64,000 nt of DNA from Amblyomma americanum (GCF_052857255.1 NC_135500.1:45696772-45760771), one strand, 5' to 3'; counted from the stretch's first letter, positions 11,541 to 22,862 are shown. Notes: generated by a model from the sequence alone, not told the origin. Translations and numbers: made by a program.

Positions 11541-12199
11541 GTAATAACAATGCTAGTGTCGTGTTGGGCTTGTTTAGTATTTATTGCTCTTTCACCAGCT
11601 TTTGGCCCAATGGTTTCCGTACTGTGCCGCTGCGCCGTTTGAGTCTGCAGTTGGCTTAAAGCAATGTACTTCTGAGCAAACGTACTGTACAGCACGCATC
11701 CAGTGGCGGAGCTCGGTAAAACTGCACTGCAACACCATCTAAGAACACTTCTCTGGGATGGAGACAATCGTGGCGGTGCCCACTTTATTCTCCGGCGTCG
11801 TCAGCTTACCCCGCGATTGGCAAGGTTCCCGTTGCTAGGCTCAAGTCCTACTTACCGCGGACCTGCGTCCGACAATACGTAGGATAAGGCGGAAAGCCGT
11901 TCTCGAGCTGGGCCCCACTTGGGTCTGGCGATTCGATTCGGCCGCCTGTGTCTGTTTTCTGCTTTTTAGAAGGTGTTTCAGTCTATTCAATATATTTCTT
12001 TTATAAGCAATGAAATATGCTTCTTACGGTCCGTGCGTGCAGATTGCCCTTCAAGGCAGGCATTATTTACCTGATAAACTAAGAGGCGCAAGGGCAAATC
12101 TCGAAACTGAAGCCCAGCAGCATCAGATGCGAGCTCGGCTTTTGTAATGATAGCTACACTGGGCTACCAGTCGAGCGTTTCGCGGTACATGGGATAGAA
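11541..12199. other. No recognised feature
   Basis: Unique-looking sequence follows the LINE 3' end. No coding frame, RNA or repeat is recognised. Confidence 0.3.
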
Positions 12200-12202
12200 A
12201 CG

Positions 12203-12362
12203 TTGTGCACATGCGCCGTTACCATGGTGACCGGAGATGAGCAAGGTGTGGCGTGCACTTCGCCGTCGCCGCGGCCGCGCGCCACCTCCACCGTCGGATT
12301 CGAGCGTGTTGAGCAGATTCGAGCGGATTTGAGCAGTTGTGCGCATGCGCCGATACCATGGT
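12203..12362 (+). repeat. Direct repeat in GC-rich upstream region
   Basis: TTGTGCACATGCGCCGTTAC at 12203 recurs as TTGTGCGCATGCGCCGATAC at 12337 (period 134), both followed by CATGGT. Between them is a GC-rich stretch with repeated GAGCAGATTCGAG-like words. The layout resembles a promoter or U3-like region, since a TATA box follows at 12460. Confidence 0.6.
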
Positions 12363-12459
12363 AAACAGAGAGACCCCACAGCTGCGCCGCGTTCTTCGTC
12401 GCCGCCTCGCAGCACGCCGCTCTATCAACCGAACTGCGCGTCGCATGCGCAGCATTGCG

Positions 12460-12467
12460 TATAAAAG
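12460..12467 (+). promoter_or_regulatory. Candidate TATA box
   Basis: TATAAAAG followed by GCGGGG sits downstream of the GC-rich direct repeats and about 100 bp before the first ATG of a short basic reading frame. Sequence and spacing are typical of an arthropod TATA promoter. Confidence 0.45.
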
Positions 12468-12472
12468 GCGGG

Positions 12473-12726
12473 GATGTAATTGGCGGCTGTATCACAACGT
12501 TTGACACGGATGCAACGAATGAGAGTGGAGCCACTGCCAAACGGCGGTATACACAAGAGATGATTAACTCTTCCGATACTGAGGTTTTCGCCTGGCACTT
12601 GGCTGCTCAAAGAAAAGAGAATGTAATTAAGAAGGCAAATAGAGCAGCGGAGACACTCGATCAGAGAAAGAAGAACGGCTTGCCAAACGGAGATGCCAGA
12701 CTGCTGAGTGTAATAGACGGCATATA
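12473..12726 (+). CDS. Short basic ORF, repeat-associated leader remnant
   Basis: The frame encodes a Lys/Arg-rich peptide with pieces KRRYTQEMINSSDTEVFAWH and LAAQRKENVIKKANRAAETL, ending at TAG. I have an impression of similar basic leaders (RAAET.EQR.K) in repeat-borne proteins of ticks, including leaders of Helitron-like proteins, but I cannot confirm this. The first ATG in frame lies near 12560. The frame ends where the family repeat would be expected to continue, so it is probably truncated. Function is unknown. Confidence 0.3.
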
Positions 12727-12759
12727 GCCGCCGAGATGGAGCCTATGGAAGACGTCAGG

Positions 12760-15104
12760 AACCAACAGAAGAGGATGTGAAGGTCCGTCGTGTGGCTTAT
12801 CACATTATTCGAGCTTGCAAAAAATAAGCTCAGCCAGGGAAACGTACCTCTCGCTACGTATATCCTGGCATAGCCGAGCTAAGCCACTGCCAATTTTTTT
12901 AAAGTGTCAGAATATCCGAAATGCCAAACTTGAAAAAAGCGCTTATGAAAACTCGCTAATCTGGCTTTCCTGCGTTGCAGATTGATCAAATGGGGCTACT
13001 GGAGTATTTATGGCGAAAAATACCTATGTACTTAATATATCTTTAGGACTCGGAAGGTGCTAGCATTGTTCCCATGTCGACACCACGAGTAGCGACAAAA
13101 TTTACTGAACGTGCAGCGTAGGAAAGAAAAACTACTCTTCGCTCAGACACATATGTTTCAAGGCCGATATTGAAAAATCATGTGGCCAATTTAGAAGTTT
13201 AAAAAATGGGCCCAATTTCAGTGTTCAAGGCTTTCAGCTTGTCGATATCGTCTTGTGCTCTGAAGCAAATATCTCATCGGCTGATCTGGTAATTTCTGTG
13301 AATTATTAGTCTCTTAACTGCGCTGTGTCACATTATTAACATGCGCCGTTCTGGGCAATAAGCCGGCATGGCCCGCACTGGCGTATCATTTATTGTTTTG
13401 AATGAAAAGTCTTTATTGAATGATTCCTAACATCTTGTATAGTACTGTTGTATTAATGCGCCGTTACATGCCAATATTTTCGTCAAGTGCGGTTTAACTG
13501 GAATATTTCTCGTTTGGTGCAGAGCGAGCTCCCCAGTGAATCAGGAAATCATGGGCCACGGCACCGGGTGCCGTTCACCCTAGTGACGCCATTTCTTGGT
13601 GGCGCTATTTATCCGCCGAAATAAATTCCTCCTATGACATGTAGAGTGAACTTCCCGGTAACAAAAGTTCCCCTCAAGCGCATTTTGTTGTTCACGTTTC
13701 TTCACCTAAAGATACAGAAGCGCTATATTGTTTTGCGAACTCATTGAAAGGTGGAGACGTCTAATGCTAAGTAAACTGAATTGAATGACTTTTTTTTATT
13801 TATTCTTGACTGATTTTTTTCTCGACTTGACACACTGCAGTGCCCAGACTGGAGGTCGACATCAGAACATAAATGCCGACACTGTGGCTAAGTACTTATG
13901 TGACAAGTCCTTTATAGGTTACGTATGTTCAGTAGAAGCCTTCATGTCTAAGAAAAAGTGTCTGCGTCCTTTTTTTCAGTCCGTTCTGCTTCTATTATAC
14001 CGCTGGCATTTCGACACGCTTCTTGAAAACGCCGCATAAAAGGGCGTTCGTATTAAACTTTTTGGGGAGAAGGCAGTATAGCTGTTTGCTCCCAGTATGT
14101 TGTGAAAACAATTTCTGATCGATCATTTGGCATAAATCACTCTGTGGGAGAAGCGTGTCTGCTGTAGTGTTGTTTTAGCTTGCAGGTTCCTGGAAGTTGT
14201 ATTTGTTCATGTGGTTTTGCTTTGAGTATTCATTAATTATTCAAGTGTATCTATACCTAAATTTACTATGTTTTGGTGTAAATTTTTGACACCAAAATAT
14301 ACTTTGTTATTATTGGTAAGAGGGCTTCATCGCAGTTATGAAAGTGCGGTTTGAATATTTTTTTTTTGCCTTGCTCTGCCAGGGACAGTCTTCGATAATA
14401 TGTGATAGAAATAACTTTGAGCACTTTGCGTACTGTTTTTGATAAATGTTCCTTCTTGAAATACTTATTTATCATCTGAACGTTATTTATATTGTATACA
14501 AAAGGTTGTGTGTCCAACTCAGAATAGTTTCTTTAAGCATTTTTTATTAGAACTGTGTATGCATAGTGTATTTCCTTTTGTATCTCTGGCACTGTGCTCA
14601 ATGACTGGAGACAAAATTTTTGTCGTGCATTTTTGTTATCCAATGACGCGTCAGTCGTTAGTAAAGGAAGATAACGCCAAATATTTATTAGTAATATATA
14701 AACGTAATGCCTGTGTAATTTCAGAATGGGCTTCTGGAGCGCAGTGGTGGTTACAGTCACAAGTAGGTACGTGATCATGTGAGGCCTAGAAACGCTGCAG
14801 TACATTCGCTGCTTTGTCATTTCAATTCGCTGTCAATCGTATGCTCGCCTCCCCTAGTAGGCGGAATTGGAGCGAAGAAATTTCTTTTATTTTGCAGTTT
14901 TGCTACGTCCCAACCACCGTTTGGCTGCTAAAACCAAAGCTACACGGAACGAGAATTCAATATAAATTATTTACCGAGCGAAGGCAAATTGCGTGCGGTG
15001 ATCTATGCTGCCTTAGGCATCATCCCAAAGCAAAAAAATTGTAGCGTTTCAATTCAGTTAAAACGAAAGACATGTCAAAGCTTTCGCGCACGGATGAAGG
15101 TTTA
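12760..15104. other. No recognised feature
   Basis: 2.3 kb of mostly AT-rich sequence with long T-runs. The only coding hint is a Cys/His-containing stretch after CTGCAG near 13840, discussed under rejected items. No element termini are seen. Confidence 0.3.
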
Positions 15105-15415
15105 TGGACATGGCGATGTGCAATGCACAGCGCGATAGTGTGTTGCAGTTAAACACGAGGCGTGATCGCCGACATCGACAGCTAAGTGCTGTCGTGCAGT
15201 GGCCAGCGAAGGTGATCTGTTCGCGCCGCCGGTGGTCAGAAACCCAGTCGCGGCAATATTTACTCTATTTCTGCAGGTTGGCCAAAGCCAACCTCAAGGC
15301 CGTGCAAGCCACAGCAATATTGTTTGGGTTAGAGTGTGTAAAGTAGTGCTTTCGCTCTGAAATCCGCTACGAAAAGAGTGGCCCTCTCTACATCTTGCAT
15401 ACATCAAAGTGCTAG
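15105..15415 (+). repeat. Fragment homologous to pogo-like element interior
   Basis: It matches about 4150-4490 with shared phrases ACAGCGCGA, GTTGCAGTTAA.CAC, GTGCA.TGGCCAGCGAA and ATTT.TTTATTTCTGCA, then a diverged end with TCAAAG.GCTAG. It has no termini of its own, so it is a fragment of the same repeat family. Confidence 0.6.
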
Positions 15416-15559
15416 TTTTTAAGCAAGGGCTTAGTACGTCATTGTTGCTGGCCTCCTCGATGGGAAGTACAAAATTTCACCCGTAGTTTACGCTTTCCAG
15501 AGCATAACTTCGTTCTGCTTTCTTGTCTTTCTTTTCTAAATACAACCCTTTTTCTGCAG

Positions 15560-15946
15560 GCCCTCAGTCGTCCAGCAGGCCCTTCAACCGGGCCACGTTT
15601 CCGGGATGCTTCCCCTCTGCTAGCAGAGCCTAGTAAGGGGTGTACCACAGCGATGCCCGCCGGTTGCCGCGGTGACACAAGCTCGGCGCTGTCGAACGGT
15701 AAGGGTTCAGTGGCAACTCTCGTTGACTACTCTTTCTCACAATCTGTGTGCACTGGAGTGGAAGCTGCACCTGGCGGAGCCGAATCGGGAGCCGAACTGT
15801 TGGCGTTTCACAACGATGCGTTGTTGGCCGACAATGTTTTGAATGTTCTCGATATAAGTGACCCCTTCCTGGTAAAGAATTCAACTGACATTGTCCGTTT
15901 CTTTCAAAATCACAGTGATGTAGTTCTAAATGGTCTTCGAGTGTAA
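15560..15946 (+). CDS. Candidate terminal coding exon of a host gene
   Basis: The best candidate for a non-transposon exon in the window. A strong 3' splice site (about 30 nt of C/T-rich sequence ending CCCTTTTTCTGCAG at 15559) is followed in one frame by 128 codons to a TAA stop. The peptide begins ALSRPAGPSTGPRFRDASP and ends with an acidic, hydrophobic-patterned tail (LLADNVLNVLDISDPF, then STDIVRFFQNHSDVVLNG). I recognise no domain. An internal ATG exists at codon 32, but the frame is open right back to the splice site, favouring a downstream exon over a gene start. The preceding exon is not identified. It could alternatively be a host gene fragment carried by duplication. Confidence 0.45.
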   Translation, partial: ALSRPAGPSTGPRFRDASPLLAEPSKGCTTAMPAGCRGDTSSALSNGKGSVATLVDYSFSQSVCTGVEAAPGGAESGAELLAFHNDALLADNVLNVLDISDPFLVKNSTDIVRFFQNHSDVVLNGLRV

Positions 15947-16034
15947 TTAGGCAAGTCACTATGATTAAATGAACAAACAAATGCTTTACCTCGCGCGACT
16001 TGTGTAAGCATGGCAAAATAGGGGGGGGGGGGCA

Positions 16035-16681
16035 GCGCTCCACATCCTAAAGACAGCCAAATTACCGCCGAAGGAAAAACAATTGCAGCACATAATAATG
16101 TGGGTACCAGGACACACAGGAATCGCGGGGAATGCCGAGGCGGATAGGAGAGCTCGAGAGCTTACAAACCGAGCCTACAACCAAACCAGCCTCGAGCAGC
16201 CTGACGCGGAACCAGTGCCCTTAGGATACTCAGAAGTTCTTCATTACTATAAGGGGGTCAGGATAAGATATCCCCCCGCTCACAAAAATCTCCACCAGCA
16301 GGAAGCACTTTATTGGAGAAGGCTACAAACGGGAACTTTCCCGAATTCAAACATGCTAAGTTAGATCCACCCAGGGCTATATAGCAGCAAATGCCCGTGG
16401 TGCGAGGACAAAGCGACGTTGATTCATACAACGTGGTGTTAAAAGAGAACAAATGCGGCTGCAGTAAACAAAATCCCGAGTGCGGAGCAGTCGGAGACAA
16501 TGCTTTCCAGCGAGGATCCGGCGGTCCAGGCAGGACTCGTCCGGAAAGCTTACCTGGGGGCAAGACTCAGTGGAGCCCGGGACTAGGGGCTCCAACCCTG
16601 CCACAAGAGCGACAAACCACATCAAAAGATGTGAAAAGTGGCTCGACACCGAGCCCACTCATATGTTTCTATGAATAAAGT

Positions 16682-16717
<36 letters not shown>
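16035..16717 (+). mobile_element. 5'-truncated LINE 3' end with (TAC)n tail
   Basis: It encodes the end of RNase H (IMWVPGHTGIAGNAEADRRA, 16098-16157) and the following C-terminal region (AHKNLHQQEALYWRRLQTGT, 16281-16340), then after a frame change a tail region containing RCEKWLDTEPTHMF, AATAAA at 16674 and a (TAC)n run. The 5' end abuts a run of 12 G. It is a typical truncated insertion of an I/R1-like LINE related to the fragment at 6454-6925. It is dead. Confidence 0.85.
16682..16717 (+). repeat. (TAC)n microsatellite, LINE tail
   Basis: There are twelve TAC units directly after the AATAAA-containing end of the LINE fragment. This is the element's simple-repeat tail rather than an independent microsatellite. 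Confidence 0.9.
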
Positions 16718-17047
16718 ATGCCGGCCATATGAATTGGATCACGTTTAAATGTGTTACAAAAATTGATGGTCCGACTTTTATTCAGCAGCGAGTAGACAAC
16801 AACTTTTCGACGCGATTTCGTTTTTTTTATTGCCTCTTGTGCATGCACCTACGCAAAACATACGTATCAGTGGAGATTTCCAGGACGTAAAAATGTCACG
16901 ACTTCACATTCGTTGTCGGCGCACTTTATGATTAAGGTGGCCTTGATGGACGTCGTAAATTTCGTGCTGCTAAGCGTCTGTGTGCAGGTGAATAGCAAAA
17001 CGCGTTTTCGCAATTCTACGTTCATTTTTGTAGCAATCTGTGCTTTC
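16718..17047. other. No recognised feature
   Basis: Sequence between two LINE remnants. It may include the 3' part of the minus-strand LINE at 17048-18260, but nothing is diagnostic. Confidence 0.3.
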
Positions 17048-18260
17048 CTACGCATAGATTCCCGGGTTGAAATCACACCTAACGGGAGCTTGCAGTACTT
17101 TTCCTGATGCAGAGAAACTCAGCGGGAGGCTAAAGCATGTCCGCAAGCAGTTGTTCCACGCGACCTCGAGGATCTTCTTGCTTGTTGGAGACAATCTTTG
17201 AAGCATCGGTAGGCAATAGCGCAAGGTTTCTTCAACGTAGGCTTTTTCAAGCAGAACCACTGAACGGCAGTTGCTACCCTATTCTGTTCCAGCCATGAGC
17301 ATGAAAACTTGCGATGCTGCAGTGATCCTCTCACGAAGTTTTTTATCTGAAGTGACCACGAGAGATTGCTGTCGATCATAACACCTAGGAGTCGCTGACA
17401 CTGTACACAAGGTAGCGACCATCCACCCAGGAGGAGCGGATATCGAGTCATTTTTTTCTGGAAAAAGCGATGGCAACACTCTTATGGCAAGAGACAAAGA
17501 ACTCGGAGGGCCTGGTATATCGAGATGTGCAGTAACGCTTCGTGAACATGTTGCTGGGTAATATAGCGAGACCGTGCCGTGTTCAAGATGCAGATATCAT
17601 ACGCATAAATCGTTAAGCATACTCCTCGGAGGTGGTTTCTTGTTATGTCTATTAGAGTAATATAGAACAGGAGAGGGCTGCGCACCTCTTGTAGACGCCC
17701 CTCTACACCGTGCGAGAGTGTTAGACCGTTAGTGCTCATAAATATTTGTCGTTCTTTTAAGTAGTGTCCAAGCCATTTACACAGCTTTCCTCCGAGGCCA
17801 AGACAAGCCAAGGCTGCGTGAATTGAATGGTAGAAAACACAGTCAAAAACGGCCTTGATGTTAAGGAAAATGGCTGCCGGGATGCACCCAGCATGAAGGT
17901 AGTCTTCAGTGATGAGACGCAGGCGATGACAGTATCAGTTGCTGACCTAGTCTGATGGAACCCGTTCATTTCTTGGCGATACTAATTTCGGCTTTCGAGG
18001 AGCCAAATGATGACTTTGCAGGTCATTCACTCCATACGCTTACCTATGCAGCTAAGTAGGGCGATAGGCCTTATGGATGCGTCACTTGTTGGCTGCTTAC
18101 AAGGTTTCAAAACAGGCACAGTTTTTGCCAGCTTCCATTCCCTGAGGGCTTCACCAGTCATCCAGGAAGAATTGTGATATGCCAGGAGTCGAAGACCGGA
18201 GGTTTTCGCCTTAAAACTGACATTATTGGTATAAAACAACCTGCCATACGCGTCCACCCC
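17048..18260 (-). mobile_element. Decayed LINE reverse transcriptase region
   Basis: On the minus strand, starting near 18257, a reverse-transcriptase domain can be followed in several frames: WKLAKTVPVLKPCKQPTSDA with SIRPIALLSC (fingers), MNGFHQTRSATDT, LCKWLGHYLKERQIF, TLSHGVEGRLQEVRSPLLF, then the catalytic box decayed to IYAYDICIL near 17596-17610 (Tyr for the first Asp), and the thumb region QCQRLLGVMIDSNLSW. At least four frame changes. No endonuclease or RNase H is seen, so it is an internal fragment. Confidence 0.75.
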
Positions 18261-18279
18261 ACTCTGATTCTTCTATAGT

Positions 18280-19120
18280 TGCTACCCTCTCATGAACCCG
18301 ATCAGCGGTCACTACCTGACCGAAGCAGATGTATTCCTATTCCACTTCCAGCACCTTGCTACCAATTGTGAACGGCTGTTTCCTTGCTATACTGTTGAAC
18401 GTTACTTTGGTTTTCCTTATGTTAATTTATAAACCCACCGTTCTGCTCTGCCTGTTTGATCACGCTTTGCAGTATCTTCTGTGTGACTTAGCATGGCAAT
18501 GCCATCAGCGAATCGCAAATTACTTTGGTATTCTCCATTACCTCTTATCCCCAAATGTTACCAATCCAGGGCTCGGAACACCTCTTGTGAACAGGCGGTG
18601 AATAGCATTGGTGAGATCGTGCCTTCCTCCCTGACACCCTTTCTTACTGGAATTTTATGGTTCACTTTATGGAGGATTATCGTTCCAGCGCAGTCGTTTT
18701 AGATATGTTCTAGTATTTTCGAATAAGACTCTTCTAAACCCTGATTCCGCAGTGCCTACATGACTGCTGAGGTTTCGACTGAGTCAAATGCTTTCTTATC
18801 ACCTGATTGACAGTGCGAATATAGTGTATTATCGAGTATGCTTTAAGAAAGCCTGCTTGATAATTTGGTCGATTGAAGTCTAAGATTGTCCTGAATCTAT
18901 TTGCGACTGCCTTAGTAAATATCTTGTAGGCAACGGCCAGTAAGCTGATCGGTCTGTATTTTTCCAGTCCTTGACGTCTCGTTTCATTCGAATTAAGATA
19001 ATTTTAGCGTTCTTCCAAGTTTCTGGCGCTCTCCAGGTCATAAGCCATTGCGTATGCCAGGTGGCTAGTTTTCCTAGCACAATCTCCCCTCGGTCCGTAC
19101 CATGTTGTTAAGCGCTTTAT
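18280..19120 (-). mobile_element. Decayed RTE-like reverse transcriptase fragment
   Basis: On the minus strand, from about 19080, the pieces read PETWKNAKIILIRMKRDVKD, then YLLRQSQIDS, a QAGF-like box, KKGCQGGRHDLTNAIHRLF (the KGVRQGD.ISP.LF box, decayed) and, near 18400, INIRKTKVTFNS followed by LEVE.EYI.FGQ. This order and wording is that of RTE/BovB-type reverse transcriptases. It has many stops. A second copy of the same family lies at 30690-32290. It abuts the unrelated LINE fragment at 17048-18260 in the same orientation. Confidence 0.65.
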
Positions 19121-19400
19121 TCTTAATTCTATCTGTGTCCGCTTGGTGTGCATTTCATGTAGCTGCACACGTGGCAAAAAAAATGAAATAGAAACATTCT
19201 TCGATCTAAGCTCACCGGCTTAGGACATTGAACAGGGAAAGCTGATTGGCAATAGCAGCCAAGAGGCCTGCAGTAGCATGTCCATTGAGACGTTTCTTAG
19301 GGGCCGGCCGGTTGGGCGTCTCAGATTCCGGTTTTGGCGTCTATAACCTCGCGTGCATATTCGGCCTTATTCTCTTGTGGTCTTCAGTTCGATCGCATTA
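19121..19400. other. No clear feature
   Basis: The first ~70 bp may continue the RTE remnant upstream. The rest is unrecognised. Confidence 0.3.
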
Positions 19401-19620
19401 ACCTGTCGCGGTGGCTCAGTGGGTAAGGTGTTCGGCTACTAAGCCAGGCCACCTGGGTTCGAACCCGACCGCTGTGGCCGCCTTTCAATGGATTCAAATC
19501 GCGAAAGGCGCCCCGTGCTGTGCGATGTCAGTGCACGTTAAAGATCCCCAGGTGGTCGAATTTATTACGCAGCCTTCCACTACGGCACCTCTTTCTGTCT
19601 TTCTTCTTTGACTCGCACCT
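19401..19620 (+). mobile_element. tRNA-derived SINE
   Basis: The head is tRNA-like, with A box TGGCTCAGTGGG (near 19412) and an exact B box GGTTCGAACCC (near 19456), the two internal RNA polymerase III promoter elements. The body contains GTTAAAGATCCCCAGGTGGT, a core common in invertebrate tRNA SINEs and in tick Ruka-type elements as I remember them. It would be mobilised in trans by a LINE. The 3' end is pyrimidine-rich and indistinct. The family name is unverified. Confidence 0.8.
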
Positions 19621-19767
19621 TCCTCTCTGCCCTCACGGCCCGCTTACACGAAGCAAATAGTATAGTTTCCAGTGTGGTCTAAACGCTTCGTTGGGTTTGA
19701 GGAAAACAAAAGGGAACAACTGGCTCACTGAGTCAGTGGGCGCATCAGTCGCGGTGAGGTTGCGATG
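19621..19767. other. Left flank of the Gypsy insertion
   Basis: A short unrecognised stretch. The phrase TTCGTTGGGTTTGAGGAAA has a relative (CCGTTGGTTTTGAGGAAA) in the right flank near 27051, suggesting that the Gypsy landed in or between old copies of a common short repeat. Confidence 0.35.
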
Positions 19768-19771
19768 CTAT
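19768..19771. repeat. Target site duplication (CTAT), left
   Basis: CTAT directly precedes the left LTR and recurs at 26983-26986 after the right LTR. A 4-bp duplication fits Gypsy-type integrases. Confidence 0.85.
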
Positions 19772-20638
19772 TGTGATGACCGCCCATAATGCGCAGGTCC
19801 ACACGGGACGGACAGGCAAAGAGACACCGTATGGCTCAGTTTAAACAAACAGATATATTCAATAATTACACATGATTAAGATTTATACATCAGAGGCTGG
19901 GGCGTCCGAGCTTACGTGCCGACGACTTCATGGGGACGATGGAGGGGCTCCGGAGTTGATCTCGAACGGTTGCTGGCAGAAGCTGCACTTCGTCGGGCTT
20001 CGGCGCTGAAGGCCCTCTTGGCGAACGATGTCGTCCTGAGCGTGCTTCTTCCGTACTGCTTGTCGATTTTTATATCCCCTTCTCCCCACACTCCCTAGGG
20101 TGAGGACGCCCACGCCGGAGGGGAAGGAGGGGGGCTAGGGCTTTCACTTGGGCGCACAAACACACCACCGCACTTATGGTCTCGCCCCCCTCACGCGTTG
20201 AGTCCGAGGGAAAGAAGGTTGTCTTCGAGGTAGCGCATAGCGTCGGCTGTGGTAAGGCGCGCTCTGGCCCGCTGACAGTTCCCGCGGGTCACCGGCCTCC
20301 GTTCTCCATCAAATGACACTCGCCCCTCAAGGCCGGAACGCGAAGTCACTAAAAGGCCGGGAAAATGGTCCCTTGTCCTGGGATGTGCTCGGGAGGGGCC
20401 ATTCCCGCCGAAACGAGGCCGCCCCTGGAACCGCCATGGCAATTGGGGAGGATAAAGCCCGTTTCCCCGCGGCGGCGGCGGTGGGTCCTGTTGGGTCCGG
20501 TTGGGCTTAAACCCTTCGTTCTGGTCGTCACTCTCAAAGAGCATGGCTGGGTAATTGATGATGCCGCTGTCATCTGGGTCTCCGTTTACGCCGCGCCGTC
20601 GAACGCGGAACCTCGTAGCACACACAAGGAACGTCACA
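19772..20638 (-). repeat. 3' LTR of the Gypsy element
   Basis: This is the partner of 26115-26982, one base shorter through a C deletion near 20507. A 148-codon open frame (20191-20637) covers its U3 but begins with GTG at the LTR edge and is broken in the other LTR, so it is not taken as a gene. Confidence 0.95.
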
Positions 20639-21131
20639 CTCGCTCACCCTCCAGAAGAATGTTCTCCGAACATTTGAGTCCATGCAGCTCCCCTTGTCTT
20701 TCGGAATCGCCTCGCACAGTGCGTCCGACAAAACACTTTTCGCTGCACTCAACACCACTGCACAACACCATATGCCTCCGCTGTCATAACTGGCGTCTCC
20801 AGGGGCAGCACTGATCTTCTTTTACAGATAAACATGAAACTCAGCACCCAAGCCTCTCCTTTCTAGTCCAAACTGGACGAAATAAATTTACCACAGTTAC
20901 AAAGGAGCTCCCACTTCTAGCACGATCACGGCACAGACAAAAATATAGATAACGAAAGGAAGTAGGGCAGGTTCTGCATGCGCTCCGCATGCTCTCCTGT
21001 GAAGGTGTTACTTAATGACAGAAAGGTTTAACTACCAACTCCGATAACTTAACACATAAGCACATAGCAATGTTATGAGCGTCGGCATTACACAATTCTA
21101 ACCAGTTCACAACTCCGCTCTGTTTACGCCA
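20639..21131 (-). other. Non-coding 3' region of the Gypsy element
   Basis: 493 bp lie between the pol stop and the 3' LTR. No envelope frame is present. The expected polypurine tract next to the LTR is weak (GGAGGGTGAGCGAG on the minus strand). Confidence 0.7.
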
Positions 21132-22862
21132 TTAGTCCGACTTAGCTTTCCGATTTCGCAGCGGATATCGGCCTTCATGAGTCATACTAAGTAAGTCTGT
21201 GACCCTTTGTCTGCTTTGGGACTCGCGAGGGCTCGTGGCAGGAGCCTCTCCTGGCGTTATCTGCGCGGCAACCTCGCGCGCTTCTTCTTCTAGCAATGCA
21301 TGAAGTAAATCCGGTGGCATTCCGGCCGTCACCTCTGGCGCCTGCCGAACAAATGCAGGAGAGGGCGTTTCTTGCGAACTATCTGCGCGCTCCGCTTCAC
21401 TTCTGTCCCCATCAAAATCCGCGCTTTCCCTTTCCTCATTTCGTGAATACTGAACCGGTGCCGACTTGAGGCGATTTGCGTGTATCCTTATCAAGCGCCG
21501 GTTCACGTCTCGGACTCTGAAGTTTACCGGAGAAAGCTTCTCGACAACCTCGCACGGTCCTCTCCACTTCGTCTGGAACTTACGAGCTAGCCCAATCTGC
21601 CTTTGGCAGTTTTCAATGTACACGCTGTCCCCTACATCAAACGGCGCGTCTCTAGCACTGCGATCGTGCACCTCCTTCCTGCGCTTCGCCGCTTTCTTTA
21701 AGGCCTCCTTTGCGATGTCCCTCGCCACTTGCAAGCGCGATTCTAGCTCAACCTTATAGTCGTCCAGTGAAGCGTATGGGACACGACGGGGGCCCTCTGG
21801 CACTTCACTAGGCTGGTCCGGGTCTCAGCCGTAGAGAAGAAAGAATGGCGATTCGCCCGTGCTCTCGTGTGCTGCGGAATTGTAGGCAAACATTGCATAC
21901 GGGAGCCACAAGTCCCAGTCCCGCTGGTCGCGCGAAACAAAATGCGACAGGAACCCGGCCACGGTTTGGTTCAGTCGCTCCACCGCGCCGTTGCAAGCCG
22001 GATGGTACGGTGTTGTCTGCTTCTTAGCGATCTTAAGCAGCTCGCAAACTCTCATTATTAGCTGCGACACGAAGTTCGTTCCCCGATCTGTCAAGAGTTG
22101 CCTCGGGGGTCCATGTCGGAGCACGATCTGTTCGACAAATGCTCTTGCAACCGTGTCTGCCTTCTGATCTGGGAGTGCTACCGCTTCCGCGTATTTTGAA
22201 AGGTGATCGACAAATACTAAAATGTACTTGTTTCCGGAAGTGGTCGTGGGCAATGGGCCCATTATGTCCATACCTGTCCGCTCGAAGGGAGCCGAAACCT
22301 CAGGGAACGGCTGAATTAGAGCTGGTCTTCGTCCCTTGGGTGTTTTTCTTTCGAGACAGGAATGACACTTCGCACAGTAGTCTCTAACATCCTGTCGCAT
22401 GCCACTCCAAAAGTACAAACGCTCCACACGCCTGCGTGTCTTCGCTACGCCAAAATGACCGGCGCATGGCGCATCGTGAAACGCGCGAAGAACCCTTTCT
22501 GTCCACGACCGAGGTATGACGACTCTCTCCCAAGCGGTTTTCTCTGGTCTCCCTTTCCTGGTTGGCCTCGTGCGCCGACACAGGGTGCCGTCTTTGCCAA
22601 TGAAATAACCTAGCTGTTCGGGGTGAGACGGTGCGCCCTCTAAGCTTTCGATTATCCGCTTCAGGTCAGGATCTTTGCACTGCTCTGTGCGTAATTCGGT
22701 GGGGTCGACTACGGTGACAAACTCATCTATAGCTGCCACGGCAGCTGTGCGGCTGAGTGCATCAGCATTCAGATGTCTTTCCTGACTTGTGCTCAACTTC
22801 AAAGCAGTATTCCTGCAGGTGTAGATTCCATCTAGCGAGTCGCGAGCTAGGGTCCCTAACAC
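21132..22862 (-). pseudogene. pol: pol of the Gypsy element, integrase part
   Basis: The integrase inserts the cDNA. In order: the end of RNase H (NADALSRTAAVAAI), the HHCC zinc domain (H..H in HDAPCAGH, then CAKCHSC), and the catalytic core with D, D, E in ERTGMDIMGPL, LLTDRGTNFV and CNGAVERLNQT. A TGA stop at 21825-21827 follows FFLLYG. The frame then resumes with the C-terminal GPY/F-type module (FQTKWRGPCEVVEKLSPVNF) and a charged tail rich in Glu, ending at TAA/TAG near 21132. No chromodomain is obvious. Both TGA stops in pol sit where one C-to-T change from an arginine codon would suffice, a CpG-decay type pattern. Confidence 0.92.

Noticed and set aside
13840..13890. Possible terminal exon after CTGCAG (CPDWRSTSEHKCRHCG then stop)
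   Set aside because: The acceptor is preceded by a T-rich stretch and the peptide has zinc-ligand-like Cys/His, but 17 codons are too short to tell from chance.
16083..16364. Host RNase H gene
   Set aside because: The peptide is the C-terminal end of LINE RNase H followed by the LINE tail region, AATAAA and (TAC)n; it is a truncated insertion.
20191..20637. 148-codon frame inside the left LTR (proline-rich)
   Set aside because: It begins with GTG at the LTR edge, lies in U3 upstream of the TATA box, and is frameshifted in the other LTR. It is not a credible gene.
20639..21131. Envelope gene of the Gypsy element
   Set aside because: The interval between pol and the LTR is only 493 bp and holds no frame with a signal peptide or transmembrane segment.
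22776..22790. A second programmed frameshift between RNase H and integrase
   Set aside because: No slippery heptamer lies in the right phase, and related pol proteins are continuous here; a 1-nt decay indel is the simpler reading.
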